DNA of 64,000 nt from Sweltsa coloradensis (Eukaryota; Arthropoda; Insecta; Plecoptera; Chloroperlidae). The translations under genes and the position numbers were made by a program. Shown piece after piece: positions 40,299 through 52,551 of the stretch. Where the stretch lies: contig JAMZAV010005029.1 in assembly GCA_024449915.1 (NCBI GenBank), positions 37,970-101,969 on the forward strand, read 5' to 3'. The notes under the pieces are model-generated. The model did not search any database, was not told the DNA's origin, and saw nothing but the letters and a program-made list of their open reading frames with translations. Position 1 is the stretch's first letter; every line of letters starts with the position of its first letter.

Positions 40299-41000
40299 CT
40301 AGGCCGCTTCGTGAACGCTTTTCCCAGTCGCGTTGATGGATGAGCTTTTGTTTAGATTTCTGGCCAATAATAACGATGTTAGGTGGAATCTCATGACTGT
40401 TTCTATAGTAACTTGTGTTACTTGTTAATTATACGCCTGTAAAAGGCTTATATTTAAACCTTTATTTCTAAGAATTTTGACCACTTTTTTCACCTTTTTC
40501 TTTCAAAAGGCACTACATTAACATAATATTAATGTCAATGTAAAATATGAACGTTCTATCCGCACTTGTTTGGTCAGAATCGGCCCAAATACCACGAAAA
40601 TATCGTATTCAAAATCGTTGAAAAAATCGTAAAAGTACGATTTCTATGAGAATTATTTCTTGAAATGTCTCTTAAAATCATAACATATATAACTCGGTGA
40701 TTTAAAACGTTCCCATAAAGTTTCTTCAAAATCGGAGAAGCCGTTTGCCTTATCACCAAAATATTTAATTTAAAATCGAAAAAAGTCGAAAAAGTACGAT
40801 AATCACAAGAAGTATTTGATCAATTAAACCCAAAAACGTGGCAGCTCTAAGTTCAGAGATTTCGAAGGTCCCATCCAATTTTCATCAAGATCGCATGCCG
40901 TTTGCCCGGTAGAGTGCAAACAAACCGACAGAAAAAAAAACATTGGAGCTAAATTTTTTGAGGGGTCAATGAAATTAAAGTCTTTGCTTTGCTCATCCAA
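40299..41000 (-). mobile_element. Helentron-like element, copy R5
   Basis: Reverse orientation: CTAGGCCGCTTCGTGAACGC at the left and GCTTTGCTCATCCAA at the right. R4 and R5 lie back to back, about 230 bp apart. Confidence 0.6.
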
Positions 41001-41819
41001 TTATGTTTTGTACGTGTTATTTATACTTTTATATAATAATATGTGTATGATGTTCTGGAATTGATTTATAAGTATGTCATTGTCTAAACCAAACGTAATA
41101 AACGATAAACCACAGTGCGATACTTTTAGAGCGGAATATTTAAAATATTTCGTTTTTAAGTTGGGTCGTTGGCGTTGCCTTACCTGCCATTTGAAAATAG
41201 TCTTCCGGTCCGGACCGTTGTCGTCGACTTAGGGTTTATAATAAGGCAGTAGATAATCTTACTTTCGAACGTAAGAATTTCTTCCAACTTGTCTTGCGTC
41301 CGCGGTGATTACTTCGCGTCGCGACCACGCGCGCCCTAGTCAGTCTTCATGTGGAGCAGTTGGAGTAGGACGCGCCGCGCATGCGTGGTGTTATCATGTG
41401 GGATAATATACGTGTTGGGGATCCCACCAGTGCTATCCAAGAAAAGATTCGACAGTATGGGTTACAAAAATTGGTCCAATTAAATAAACTCGAGAGCAGA
41501 AGTTTGGATGTGGTAACAAAAGTATAAGAAGATATATCGACCCAAAGAAAGAGCAATACAAGATTGTATCTTGGTGTAATGAAGGTAATGTGAACTTGAA
41601 AAGCAGTTTATCTAATGAGCAGTCATCAAGGCGAGTTTATATTTTAGGCCTAGGCTAGGGCCTGCCTATGTCTAGGCTTAATATGTCAGAATAACAAGCT
41701 TACTTGCATGGAGGCCAAATTTGAAAGTGTAGGGTAGGCCTAGGCCTACCTACCAATGACACATTTAGAAGGAAGGCCTAGGTTGGGGCCTACGTAGGTC
41801 TAGATATAGGTAACAGTGA

Positions 41820-42260
41820 CTGAGACAATTAAACTGTGTAGCTGATTGCCACGTATTTGCTGATGCTGACAAAAATGTCAAGGGGCTTCTGTTCAACACA
41901 GCATGAAGGACTCAATTGCAGCATTTCCCGAGTTCCTAGGAACTGATGCAACTTACAAACTTTTGGACGCGCTTGGTCCTATTAACCTCATCCATAATGA
42001 AGACTCGAATGGTATGACTGAGATAGTAGCTGTATGTATTTTGGTGTCGGAGGACCACGAAAGTATAAGCTGGTGTTTAGAGAAGTTTATAGATCTAACC
42101 CATCCTTATCTCGCACTAAATGCATAATGGCCGATAAGGCTATGCAAGAGCGTGCTATTCTCAAGCAGTGATTCCCACAAGCAAATGTGCAAGCAAGTTG
42201 CATAACTGGGCACCTATTAATAACCGTGTAGTAAGTTCCCAGTGCGCAAAAGATGTGAGC
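41820..42260 (+). pseudogene. MULE/ZSWIM-like transposase relic
   Basis: The stretch reads FADADKNVKGLLFNTA, then MKDSIAAFPEFLGTDATYKL, GMTEIVAVCILVSEDHES, ISWCLEKFID and, in another frame from 42,127, MADKAMQERAILKQ, a stop, then FPQANVQ. The F-DATYK motif and the later MADKxMxER/FP-A motif are landmarks of MULE-type DDE transposases of the ZSWIM1/3-like group. The first aspartate (DATYK) and the second (MADK) are both present. Two frame breaks and stops show it is dead. Confidence 0.72.
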
Positions 42261-42664
42261 CAAGCGATGTGATGCGTGTGTCACCAGAGGATATTGCTAC
42301 GTGTAACATGTTCCTCACATGACAATCCTGCTGATAGGGCGTGTAGGTTGGTCTCCATATTGTACTCCCTCTTATCATGTACGGGCGCCAAACCCGCCGA
42401 GTGTTACATCTATAATCTAGGTGCCCGTTAGGGCACCGCAGCCAAGCCGCGGTGCGCTACACACTCAAGCACCTTGTACACCAAGCAGAGTTGGGGTGAT
42501 TTAGAGGTGTTACCCAGCCGTCATGTAACGTGATGTAAACTTGAAAACTATCACAATCGAGGGGATTTAGGTACCTGACAACACATGCCAAAGTTTATTG
42601 GGGTACGATTATTCCTTCTAAAAAATGGCTTGAAACATGCTCAAAATCACTTCAAGGATGTTAG

Positions 42665-42729
42665 CTCTGCTACTGCTACTGCTACTGCTACTGCTACTGC
42701 TACTGCTACTGCTACTGCTACTACTGCTA
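42665..42729. repeat. TGCTAC microsatellite
   Basis: About ten 6-bp units. The alternating Ala-Thr/Ala-Val open frames on both strands are products of the repeat. Confidence 0.95.
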
Positions 42730-44098
42730 GCATCTTATTCGTCAGTTTCAATCGGCCCGCGATTCTGACCAGACGGGTGGGGCTACAATGTTCATATTTT
42801 ACATGGACATTAAGGTTATAGTAATATAGTCTCTTTTGAAAAAAAAGTAGAAAAAGTTTGTTGGAAGGCTTCCAAATAAAGGTTTTAAAATAAGCCTTTA
42901 ACACTAGGCATACAATCAACAAGTTACTATAGTTACTTGACACTTGTTGACGGTATAAGCAGAGTTAGGCGGGAAAGTGCGATACGTAAACAAATGGCGG
43001 ACATTTTAAATTTTTCTTCTTTGTGTGGAACGAGAAAAGGTGTCATTATACTCTCATAAAACAAATCAGAAACCGTCCCTGGCCTAGGCCCAGATGTAGA
43101 AAATTATTTATAATACAACAGTGTAGGTCTAAAGTTCCATTAGGCTATAGGACAAGATAAATAAATACTTACACTACATGTTCGACAAGCCCTAGGCCTT
43201 TCTTAGCCAACCCTAGGCCAGCACAACCTTGTTCTGACACACATCCCGTACAAATAACTAGTTTTGATTACCAAAAGCCTAATGCAGATAAACAATGGTA
43301 TGATAGTCCTAGGCTATTCCTAAATTTACGACAATAATAAGCATTTCCTTTTCTTTTAATAAACTCGCGCAATCTCCTGTCACTTTTAATGAAAATGTGA
43401 AACAAAAGATGGTGAAAATTTTCAATATTCATTTGATTATCTGATGATTTACATGGCTGTGGATGCAGTGATATAGGTGTCAAATAACATTAGTTGTGCG
43501 TTTGTTGTTGCATGGGAATGTTTTAATTGGCGTTCGGAACTGTTAAGTTAGACATGTCTGAATATGACTCGACGTTACAAACAAATTTCAACCGCAACGC
43601 GTCGGAACGTTTTGAAAGTTAGGGGGGGGGTCGGGGGGCAAATCCATTAGTAGATTTTGTAGGGTACAGCTGGGATCTGGGGCGAAGCCCCAGCCGTTGG
43701 AGGCCCTTTAAGGCGAAAAAATTTTCTCGTTACTACAGTTATTTCGTCATGTTTTAACTGCACTCGGACTCTGTAAACGATGTTTTACATCAACTATCTG
43801 CGATCTAAAAAATTAACGTGAAGAACATTGAACATTTTAATAAATTACAACGTATTTTTTAAAAATTTAATGACGAAGCATTCAGGCAAACATATTTTAG
43901 TTTTACCCTCTTCTTTAAAAAAAAAAATACAAATTGAAGGCTGTGTAGACCCTAGTACGTTTCATATTTAAAATTACGATATCAATTTAATCTTTAACAG
44001 TACCATCATTGAGTATAACCATCCTTAGGTTTTGTACTCAAAGGTTGTATTCCAACCCTTTTGGCCAGAATCGCTGGCATTGAAACTGACGAATATGT

Positions 44099-44689
44099 TT
44101 GGATGAGCGTAGCGAAGATTCCATTTCACTACACTGGAGAAAAAATTCGGAATGTGTTTTTTTTCTTTCTTTTTTCTTTTTTTTGTATTTTTGTGTGTCT
44201 GTTAGCACGATTCCGGCTAAACCGATACTACAATTGCGATGAAATTTTGAGGAGACCTTCGAAATCTCTGAACTTAGAACTGCCACGTTTTTGAGCGCAA
44301 TCAAAAAATTATTTCTCATGAAAATCGTAATTTACGATTTGTTTCGATTTTTGAAAAACACACTACATTCTTCATCCGATTGTAATGATTTTTTCACAGA
44401 ACCTTTATTTTATGAATTAATATATTCGTGTGAAATTTGAGCGCAAGCAAAAAATTATTTCTCGTGATAATTGCAATTTAACGATTTTTTCGATTTTTTA
44501 AATTTGTATTTTTTGGAAATGATTGTTTCACAGAACCATAATTTTATGAACTAATATATTCGTGTGAAATTTGAGCGTAATCGAAAAATTATTTCTCGTG
44601 AAAATCGCAATTTTACGCTTTTTTCGTATTTAAACAATTACGCTCATCCAACAACGCGCCTGAAAAAGCGTTTGTTAAGCTTCCTATAG
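44099..44689 (+). mobile_element. Helentron-like element, copy R6, nested
   Basis: Starts TTGGATGAGCGTAGCGAAG and ends CGCTCATCCAACAACGCG, with hairpin AACAACGC...GCGTTTGTT and a damaged CTATAG end. Lies within the long-TIR element. Its poly-T region at 44,157-44,185 breaks the frames there. Confidence 0.62.
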
Positions 44690-44866
44690 TTCGTAGTAGC
44701 CTGTAGTGATTTTGAGCATGTTTCAAGTCAAATTTTCACCAAGAAGGAATGTTCACGTTTCATGACGGCTGGGTGACACCTCGAATCACCTCAACTCTGC
44801 TTGCTAAGGTGCCAGAGATTGTAGCGCACCGCGGCTTGGCTGCGGCGCCCTAACGGGCACCTAGAT

Positions 44867-44935
44867 ATTGCGTTTTGGGTTTACGCGCGAGCGTTTTCAT
44901 TTGACTCTGCCCGAAAAAAATATTTGCTGTTTTTT

Positions 44936-44972
<37 letters not shown>

Positions 44973-46011
44973 GCCATATCGTTCGAACGGAGGTTCGGAT
45001 CGAGTTACAATTTAAAAAAAAAAAGTTCTTTGAAAAAGAGTTACTGCGCGCCTGTCATTGAGTGATTTATTTGTAATTATTTTGTAACTATGTAGGCCTA
45101 CTCGCGCCAATTCGTTTGTATTTGTTTGTTTTCTTGTGGGTTTTGACTCGTGATTCGTTTCCCTCGGATCATCTGCAACTCATAACTAGTTCTTATCAGC
45201 TTCACTACCCCGCCCCGCGCTCACCATGTCTCTCTCGGTACTGTACGCTCTCACTGAATCAGTCTGTCTGAGTACATGTCCCAAGCACAGTTCGTCTCTT
45301 CTGCCTTGTGATTACTAGTGCTTGTTCTATACTCAAAGATACAAGTAAGTGTCGGCAATTGCTATACTCTCAGTAAAACCCTAAATAATTACTGGTTAGG
45401 TTTTTGGCATGAAGCTTTTTGTACTTGTTTGTTTTGTACCCACGACCCACGACTCACGACCGGGTTCGGGTTCATTTTTAACAGTGTAAACATCGTCGAA
45501 TGTGTCCTACGACACGGTACTCAACGGAGCAATAATCGTCACAACTCCTGGTTGGGGGGGTGGGGGGAGATTATCTACTACTAGAAACTATAGGCATTGT
45601 AGGCAAGAAACTTGCCGTTCTCTCTTGTCCGTGGATTTTTTCTGAGCTGTAGTCTTCAAGCCGCGCTTTGTTAATAATTCAATGAAAAGGCATCTCATTT
45701 TTGCATTGAAACGTTACTTTGTATTTTCTCTCTTCCTTTGATCCACCTTGACGTCAATATATTATGTAGGCGTCGATGGTCTAAATAACGCACATGCTTT
45801 ATGAAGTAATCAACGCTCTGATACAGCACGTGTTATCTGACAGCTGTAGGATGATGAAGTTCGCCCGGCCTCTACCCGTTCCCCATCCCCAAGACAACAC
45901 AATCACACATTCACCGAACGATAATCACCGATGATTATAATGATAATCGTTGCCGCACTTGCCATATCTAGCAGAACCAGACCCTACATTAATTTATTCG
46001 TATATACAAAC
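44867..46011. other. Unassigned, with a TA microsatellite
   Basis: TA repeats at 44,941-44,970. No gene, domain or paired termini recognised in the rest. Confidence 0.45.
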
Positions 46012-46019
46012 CTTATTCG

Positions 46020-46572
46020 GTACTTGTTCATTAACGGGACCCCCCCTAAATATTTTGTTAATTAGTCCCCCTCATCGTCATTTTTTTACTTATTAATGTT
46101 TACAATAAATAATTACAACTTGGGAGGAGTTGAATATGACTCTTTGACAGTGAACTTGACTCACACGTTCAACGTGACTCAGGCAAATACAGTCCATTGG
46201 AACGCGTAGGCCTACATGAGAGCAGTCGTCGCCGTGCAGCTGACATTGACGTTCACGGACACCAAATGAACCTTCAAAACCTTTAACGTCGCTATTTTAA
46301 ACAAAAGTACTTTTCCATTGACAGTCCTTTAAATTTAAAATAGCGACGTTAAAGGTTTTGTAGGTGGAGTATGTTGGCGTAGGCCGTGTCACTCCTGGCG
46401 CAAAGTATGTAGCCGGAAAGGATGTTATCGAGGCTTTGTTCAAAATAATTGTGTTTTCCTGACCTCCTGAAACTCAGATGGAGTAGATGTAGTAGTTATG
46501 ATTGACTAATGAAATGTTTTTACTTAATTTTTACATTTTTTTGAGGGGGGGTCCCGTTAATGAACAAGTACC
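46020..46572. mobile_element. hAT-type MITE, 553 bp, with internal hairpin
   Basis: Terminal repeats of about 27 bp (GGTACTTGTTCATTAACGGG then a C-run) are inverted. The 8-bp flanks CCTTATTC at 46,012-46,019 and 46,573-46,580 are identical. Inside, a perfect 26-bp inverted repeat (46,275-46,300 and 46,335-46,360) forms a hairpin with a 34-bp loop. No coding capacity. Confidence 0.9.
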
Positions 46573-46580
46573 CCTTATTC

Positions 46581-47384
46581 TTCTTATTACTTACCTTAGC
46601 GTATAAGTGCACATATAATACGTGGAGACAATTCGTATCCGAAAGGCTGTCGGGAACTTAGGTCGGGAACTAGTTTAAAACTGAAAAATGGATCTTGATT
46701 TCTTCTATTGTGTTATTTGTGTATTCGCCGACAACATTGATGAATCCATCTGGTGAAACGTATCATCGTTAGCACTAGCTCTACCTAGGTAAATAAATCA
46801 TATATTTTAAAATAACTTTATCACAACAATAAAAAAATTATAAATAATTACGAATATGATAAATGAGGTCCTTAGGGATTCTTGCTTCCGATGCAATTCT
46901 TGTTTGTGCAGATATTTTTGGCGGGTGAAGTGCGCTGGCCCGACTCCCCACACATATTGCGTAGTAGTAAGTTGTAAAGGTCAATCAATCAATCTTGTCT
47001 CTGACAATCATCTCAGCAAGACCGTCAGTCTCACAAACTAAATGGGGGCACTTCATTTTTACCATTGTCATCGCCGATCAATTGATTAATCCGGCCAAAG
47101 TTCGTTTTTTTGAGGAAAATATACATTATGGCATCACCGCTAGCACTAAACACAATGCATAGAACATTTAAAAATAGAATCTAGGGCGACGGTTGTTCGC
47201 CCGCAGCCAAGCGCAGGCGACTGCTAGTAGGAGATGATAACTCGACCCTGTTTACTCCTACCCGAGTTGGGGGGGTTTTCAGCTATCTGCACACGCCGTC
47301 CCGAAAGATTTACAATCTTGAAACTCAGTATATGACCTGATATGTGGTCAATGACATACCAAAAAAAAATCAGCCCGATCCGAT
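46581..47384. other. Unassigned
   Basis: No domain or paired terminal repeat recognised. The short open frame at 46,856-47,041 has no known motif. Confidence 0.4.
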
Positions 47385-47823
47385 AAATTAAATAAATAAA
47401 TAAATAAATAAATTGTATTTAGAGTCCACCCACTCAGTTGTATAACTGATTTTGAGTAGGGGACAGTAAATCAAAGCGACTAAGCCAACCCTGTAGGCCC
47501 CGACGCAATCGACGAGTGAGCGATAACCAACCAATCGATTTTTTTTAAAGGAAATATAGCAATCAGTGGTATAGACAGTGCGAACACCCGCCAATCAACG
47601 CCAGAATCAACAAGGCCGATTCAGAACAACTCTGAATTTATTATGTGCTTCGTTGCTAGGACGGCTCCAAAGTCACCGTTTACAAACTCCTAAGACACGA
47701 ACTGATGGACTTAAGTCCAAATCAGAAGTTAAAAAACTTCTGACTTTGACGGGAATCGAACCCTGGACCTTCTGCATTGGAAGCAGATACGCTAACAACA
47801 AGACCAACGAGCCACACTTTCTG
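47385..47823 (-). mobile_element. tRNA-derived SINE with TTTA-type tail
   Basis: On the minus strand a tRNA-like head (47,748-47,823) has anticodon arm TCTGC/GCAGA with loop TTCCAAT (apparent CCA) and B box GGTTCGATTCC. A body of about 330 bp follows and then a TTTA simple tail at 47,385-47,410. Acceptor pairing is poor, so it is a retroposon head, not a tRNA gene. Confidence 0.6.
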
Positions 47824-47957
47824 TGTGAAAAAAGTGCGTAAAAATCTACGAAAATCTTCCGGTTGGCTGGTTGGTTTGGTTGGGGGGGGGGGGGGATTCT
47901 GACAATTCAATTTATTCATTCAATCGATTCGATTCGAAAACGACAGAGAGGAATAAG

Positions 47958-49200
47958 AGCCTAAATCATCCCCTAAAATTAAAATAATTCATAGCTCTAA
48001 CCCAAAATTGAATTTTTAATCAAATTAGTTATAAATATGATGTTCTAATGTGTTTTAACCCTATCGGCCTATTCTCATTATACAAACCACATTTTGTCAA
48101 CCCCCATCCCTAATAGTTTATATTATTTTTACCTTGATTTCCAGCATTCACCACGAAGGCACCTAATGAGTTATCATCATGAAATTTGACATGATGGTAC
48201 ATAATAATATGAAAAATAGTCCGCCGAGAGGCAAGCGATATTCCACCCCCAACACCCCCTAAAATTGGAATAATTCATAGCTCTAATCTTAAATTGATGT
48301 TTTATTCAAATTAGTTATTAAAATTATTTTTTAATGTGTTTTAACCCAATCGGCTTATTCTCATTTCCTAAACCACATTTTTTAACCCCCATTTCTTATA
48401 GTTTATATTATTTTTACCTTGATTTCCAGCATTCACCATGGCACCTAATGAGTTATCAGCATGAAATTTGGCATGATGGTACATAATAATATGAAAAATA
48501 GTCCGCCGAGAGGCAAGCGATATTCCACCCCCAACACCCCCTAAATCATCCCCTAAAATTGGAATAATTCATAGCTCTAACCCAAAATTGAATTTTTATT
48601 CAAATTAGTTATTAAAATAATGTTTAAATGTGTTCTAACCCAATCGGCCTATTCTCATTTCCTAAACCACATTTTTTAACCCCCATCCCTAATAGTTTAT
48701 ATTATTTTTATCTTGATTACCAGCATTCACCACGAAGGCACCTAATGAGTTATCATTATGAAATTTGACATGATGGTACATAATAATATGAAAAATAATC
48801 CGCCAAGAGGCAATTAAGCGATATTCCACCCCCAACACCCCCTAAAACTGGAATAAATCATAGCTCTAATCTAAAATTGATGTTTTATTCAAATTAGTTA
48901 TTATTATTGTGTTTTAATGTGTTTTAATCCAATCGGCCTATTCTCATTTCCTAAACCACATTTTTTCAACCCCCATCCCTTATAGTTTATATTATTTTAA
49001 CCTTGATTTCCAGCATTCACCATGAAGGCACCTAATGAGTTATCAGCATGGAATTTGGCATGATGTTACATACTTATATGAAAAATAATTCGTCGCGATG
49101 CAAGCGATATTCCACCCCTAACATCCCATAAATCATCCTCTAAAATTGGAATAATTCATAGCTCTAACCCAAAATTGTATTTTTATTCAAATTAGTAAAT
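47958..49200. repeat. 290-bp tandem repeat, four units
   Basis: Units containing CAGCATTCACCA, CACCTAATGAGTTATCA, TGAAATTTGRCATGATG and CTAAAATTGGAATAATTCAT recur at about 48,144, 48,429, 48,721 and 49,009 with 5-10 per cent change by eye. A corrupted version occupies about 54,640-55,640. Confidence 0.88.
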
Positions 49201-50533
49201 TATGTTTTAATGTGTCATGTGTTGTGCAAATTATTTTAAATTGCCTTTTAAAAATGTTAACAAAACATTATGAATTTTGATCAGTATAAAACCCATTGTG
49301 TAAATTGAAGTAAAATTCAATTTAAAGCTTTCGATTTCGACCCCGGGGTTGTGCCCTTTTTGCTGTAATGACCAATGAGGATGAGAGCTCGAACAAGTCA
49401 TTTGGATTATAGAAAACACTGTATTATATTTTATTATGGAATCAACGCCTGGCATTTTTCCCTTCGGCCTTGCATGAGTACTATAAACATCCTGGGAGGC
49501 GGTAGAAGTGCTTTAAAGTTGTATATAAAATTAACTTATAAAGTGTTGAATGACTCATCGCCGGGCTTTGGCAATGTGTTATTGGATCACTCGAGGCGGC
49601 AGCCGGCAGCGGCACAATGCTATTACACGAAAACACGCCTCTCTGTTGTGTCCGTTTGGAACAAATTTTCCAGACCACAAATATTTCGACATGTCTCCAG
49701 CATCTGGGACATAGCATTTGTCGAACCTGCATGGTTTGCTTTGACCGAAATAACCGTTAGAGGTAGCTAAATGCATAACGCGTGGGGACTCTGATTTGGA
49801 AAGGGAAACGGTTGGGAATCCCGTCACCAGCAATCCTAGCTGAAAGTTTCATCCGGGAATTTATGAGCCCTTAGGCGAATGCCGGGTTTGCAAGCCTATT
49901 TTAGTTTTATTTCTAGTGCAGTGCGTACAATGTTTTCACTCATATTCAATAACAAATTCTGTAATTAGCAAAATACATACTAAATAGGTACGTCGTCTCT
50001 ATAATGCTAAGTTGGTTGGAATCCGCCCGGAGAGTGAAAACCTGAGATCTATAATATACCTTGTGGAGAAAATTTTTAATTTTGTTTCATGATAACCACC
50101 AATCCCACTTCTCAGGGCCCAAACAAAATTATACAAACATGTCAATCGTGTGGATGTGTGCGTGTTCAATACAATGGATCTACTGAAACACGCGCATCGA
50201 AATAATGGATGGTCATGTAGAATCGAACACAAAAATAATTCCAAAAAATGAGCCCCACTCATATTTTAAATATGCATATTACAACAAACTACAATCACTG
50301 CGTGAAATGGTCCCCTATCTCGAGCGGAAAAATTTATAAGTTTTGTTTTATTTATTAAATCCACACAAATATTAAGTTCCATTAAAAAAGTAAATAAAGG
50401 CCTGATACAAATACTAATAAATACTAATAGTAGACCGTATAATACATTACCGTAGACTACGTGTAGCATTGTTTTCCAACGAAAATTATATATCGACTCT
50501 AAAACATTAATTTACGAGTATATAATTCAAAAA
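49201..50533. other. Unassigned part of the large duplicated unit
   Basis: No known motif in the longest frame (49,375-49,770). The segment recurs in corrupted form at about 55,640-56,990, which gives no coding support since the frame is not kept. Confidence 0.5.
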
Positions 50534-50605
50534 GTGACTACACCGGGGTTTGAACCCGGGACCTTAGCTGTCGGGCTATGCTCTTACCAGCTGAGCTATG
50601 CAGCC
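50534..50605 (-). tRNA. tRNA-like sequence with deleted anticodon loop; SINE head
   Basis: Acceptor GGCTGCA/TGTAGTC pairs throughout. The D stem is GCTC/GAGC and the T arm CCGGG-TTCAAAC-CCCGG is perfect. The anticodon arm is short: TAGC/GCTA with a 6-nt loop, so no normal anticodon exists. The T arm and acceptor end are repeated in plus orientation at 50,638-50,698 and 50,880-50,956, followed by the common SINE tail. Confidence 0.5.
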
Positions 50606-50637
50606 ACCAATTTAAAAACTGTCAATTCTTGGTCTAT

Positions 50638-50770
50638 TTTTACATTACATGTACGGACAGCTAAGGTCCCGGGTTTTAAACCCTGGTGTAGTCACTTTTT
50701 TAATTTTTGTCTAAAGTACTTATCATAACAGAGTCAAAGTCGCCTACTTATAAAGCCAAGGTTAAACATC
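50638..50770 (+). mobile_element. SINE, 5'-truncated copy
   Basis: Starts within the tRNA-like head (GGACAGCTAAGGTCCCGGG) and continues through the tail TTTGTCTAAAGTACTTATCA to AAAGCCAAGGTTAAAC. It is head to head with the minus-strand unit at 50,534-50,605. Confidence 0.65.
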
Positions 50771-51009
50771 GTATATCCCAACTTAGGGCATAGAGATGGT
50801 TTGTATTTTTCTAGTTTTTTCAGTGCTGCTCTACAAAAAGTACAAAACAGACCAAGAATTAGACAGATTTAAATTTGGTGGCTGCCCTAGCTCAGTTGGT
50901 AAGACAAGCCCGGACAGCTAAGGTCCCGGCCCGGGTTCAAACCCCGGTGTAGTCACTTTTTAATTTCTGTCTAAAGTACTAACATAACAGCGTCATAGTC
51001 GCCTTCTAT

Positions 51010-52551
51010 CAGGGGCGGATTGGGCCGCCGGGCAACCGGGCGAATGCCCGGTGGGCCGGTCTGTTGGTAGGGCCGGTCGGCCGAAATGCTTAGGCGTCGT
51101 ATCGGTTATTTTGAAAGGTTGACCTAAATGTTGAATACAGTAGTTTAAAGATATTAGGGGTAAATTAAGTGTGTACCAAACTTGACCAAACACTTCCCCG
51201 GAACAAAAAAATGTAGCCGGGCGTCACTCATTCTCCATTATCCTTTACGGATGACTACATGATACGTGCGACCCTTTTCTACCCAAGCTGTCATATTTAT
51301 TGGCGCAAATGTCAGACATCACCCTTGTTTAAAGTCTATGTGTTCACCCATACGAGAGGTCCAAGAAAGGATATTTTAAACACAATGTCCAAGATACCAT
51401 AATGCTAATTATGGATAAACGTTCAAAGACAAAAAGCGGACAGTAAAAATAACGGTGGCGACTGAGAAGGTAAGGGCTAAAAAGCGACGCCCTATTGGAA
51501 AACACAGGCCCAAAATTGGTACTACTAGGAAGCTTCGCAAACGCTTTTCAGGCGCGTTGTTGGATGAGCGTATGTTTTTTTAACGAAAAAGGCGTAAAAT
51601 GCGATTTTCATGCGAAATTATTTTACGATTCACTCAAATTTCACACAAATATATAAATCATAAAATTAAGGTTCTGTGAAAAAAAATATTAAAAATCAGA
51701 TAAAGCATGTAGAGTGTTAAAAAGTCGAAGAAGTTTAAAAAAATTTAAAAAATCGTAAAATTGCGATTTCGTAAAAATAATATGTCGATGCGCTAAAATT
51801 TTCACACGAATATTTTAAATTTCATAAAATTAAGGTAAAATTAAGGTTCTGTGAAAACATCATTACAATTGGATAAAAGCATGCAGGGTGTTATAAGTCG
51901 CAGGAATTTTTAAAAAATCGAAAATAAATTGTAAAATTACGATTTTAATGAGAAATAAGTTTTTGATTGCGCTAAAAAACGTGGCAGTTCTAAGATTAGA
52001 GATTTCAAAGGCCTCCAGAAAAAGTCATGGCAATTTGGGGTATCGGTTTAGCCGGAATCGTGTTAACAAACAGACAAAAAATACCACAAAAAAAAAACAT
52101 TCCGGGTTTTTTTCTCCAGTGTTAGTGAAATGGAATCTTCGCTTCCTCCCCCTACGCTCATCTAAAAAAAAAGTGATATTTAGTGTAAGTCCAGCCAGAT
52201 GTGAAAACTCAGACTCTTGCAGACACTTTTCCTGAGGTCTTGACTCTTTCTGTAAAGGAGCAAAGCGTGCAAGTGTATAGTGATACAGATAGGATAGGAC
52301 GCGAATGGGTGCCTGAAGGTATGCAGTGAGGGCAGTGGCATAATTAGGGAGGGGCGGGATAAGGCCCTCAAAATGTCTTTTTTGAGCCTAGAAATCGGGA
52401 ACTAACTAATAATATGTCCAAAAAATTAGCCTTCGGCGAAATGGCCTCCGGCGGCTGGGGCTCTGCCCCAGACACCGCGGTTTTCCGCTCATAATTTTGG
52501 GCCGCTCACAACAGATTGCCCGGGCCGGTTTTCTTCCCCAATCCGCCCCTG
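51010..52551. mobile_element. hAT-like element, 1,542 bp, exact 8-bp target duplication
   Basis: Termini CAGGGGCGGATTGGG and CCCCAATCCGCCCCTG are inverted. CCTTCTAT at 51,002-51,009 and 52,552-52,559 is identical. No transposase frame was seen. A Helentron-like copy (R7) is nested at 51,526-52,165. The right third has GCCTCCGGCGGCTGGGGCTC, related to sequence near 43,680. Confidence 0.9.
51526..52165 (-). mobile_element. Helentron-like element, copy R7, inside the hAT-like element
   Basis: Left end CTAGGAAGCTTCGCAAACGC, then GCGCGTTGTTGGATGAGCG. Right end CCCCCTACGCTCATCTAAA. On the minus strand it ends in hairpin CAACGC...GCGTTTG, nine bases, then CCTAG and T. Confidence 0.62.

Larger units (their letters stand above)
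42415..44866. mobile_element. DNA element with long terminal inverted repeats, 2.45 kb
   Basis: The left arm 42,415-42,650 starts ATCTAGGTGCCCGTTAGGGC. The right arm 44,707-44,866 is its reverse complement, with the left arm carrying extra sequence. Both arms reach the phrase CTTGAAACATGCTCAAAATC. Inside are a CTACTG microsatellite (42,665-42,729), a stretch related to Helentron interiors and the nested copy R6. No clear target duplication. Long arms suit Mutator-like elements, and a MULE relic lies just outside the left end, but no link is proven. Confidence 0.7.

Noticed and set aside
42585..42943. Alternating Ala-Thr or Ala-Val proteins
   Set aside because: Created by the TGCTAC microsatellite on either strand.
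50534..50605. Functional tRNA gene on the minus strand
   Set aside because: The anticodon arm is short with a 6-nt loop, and the unit belongs to a SINE with a shared tail.
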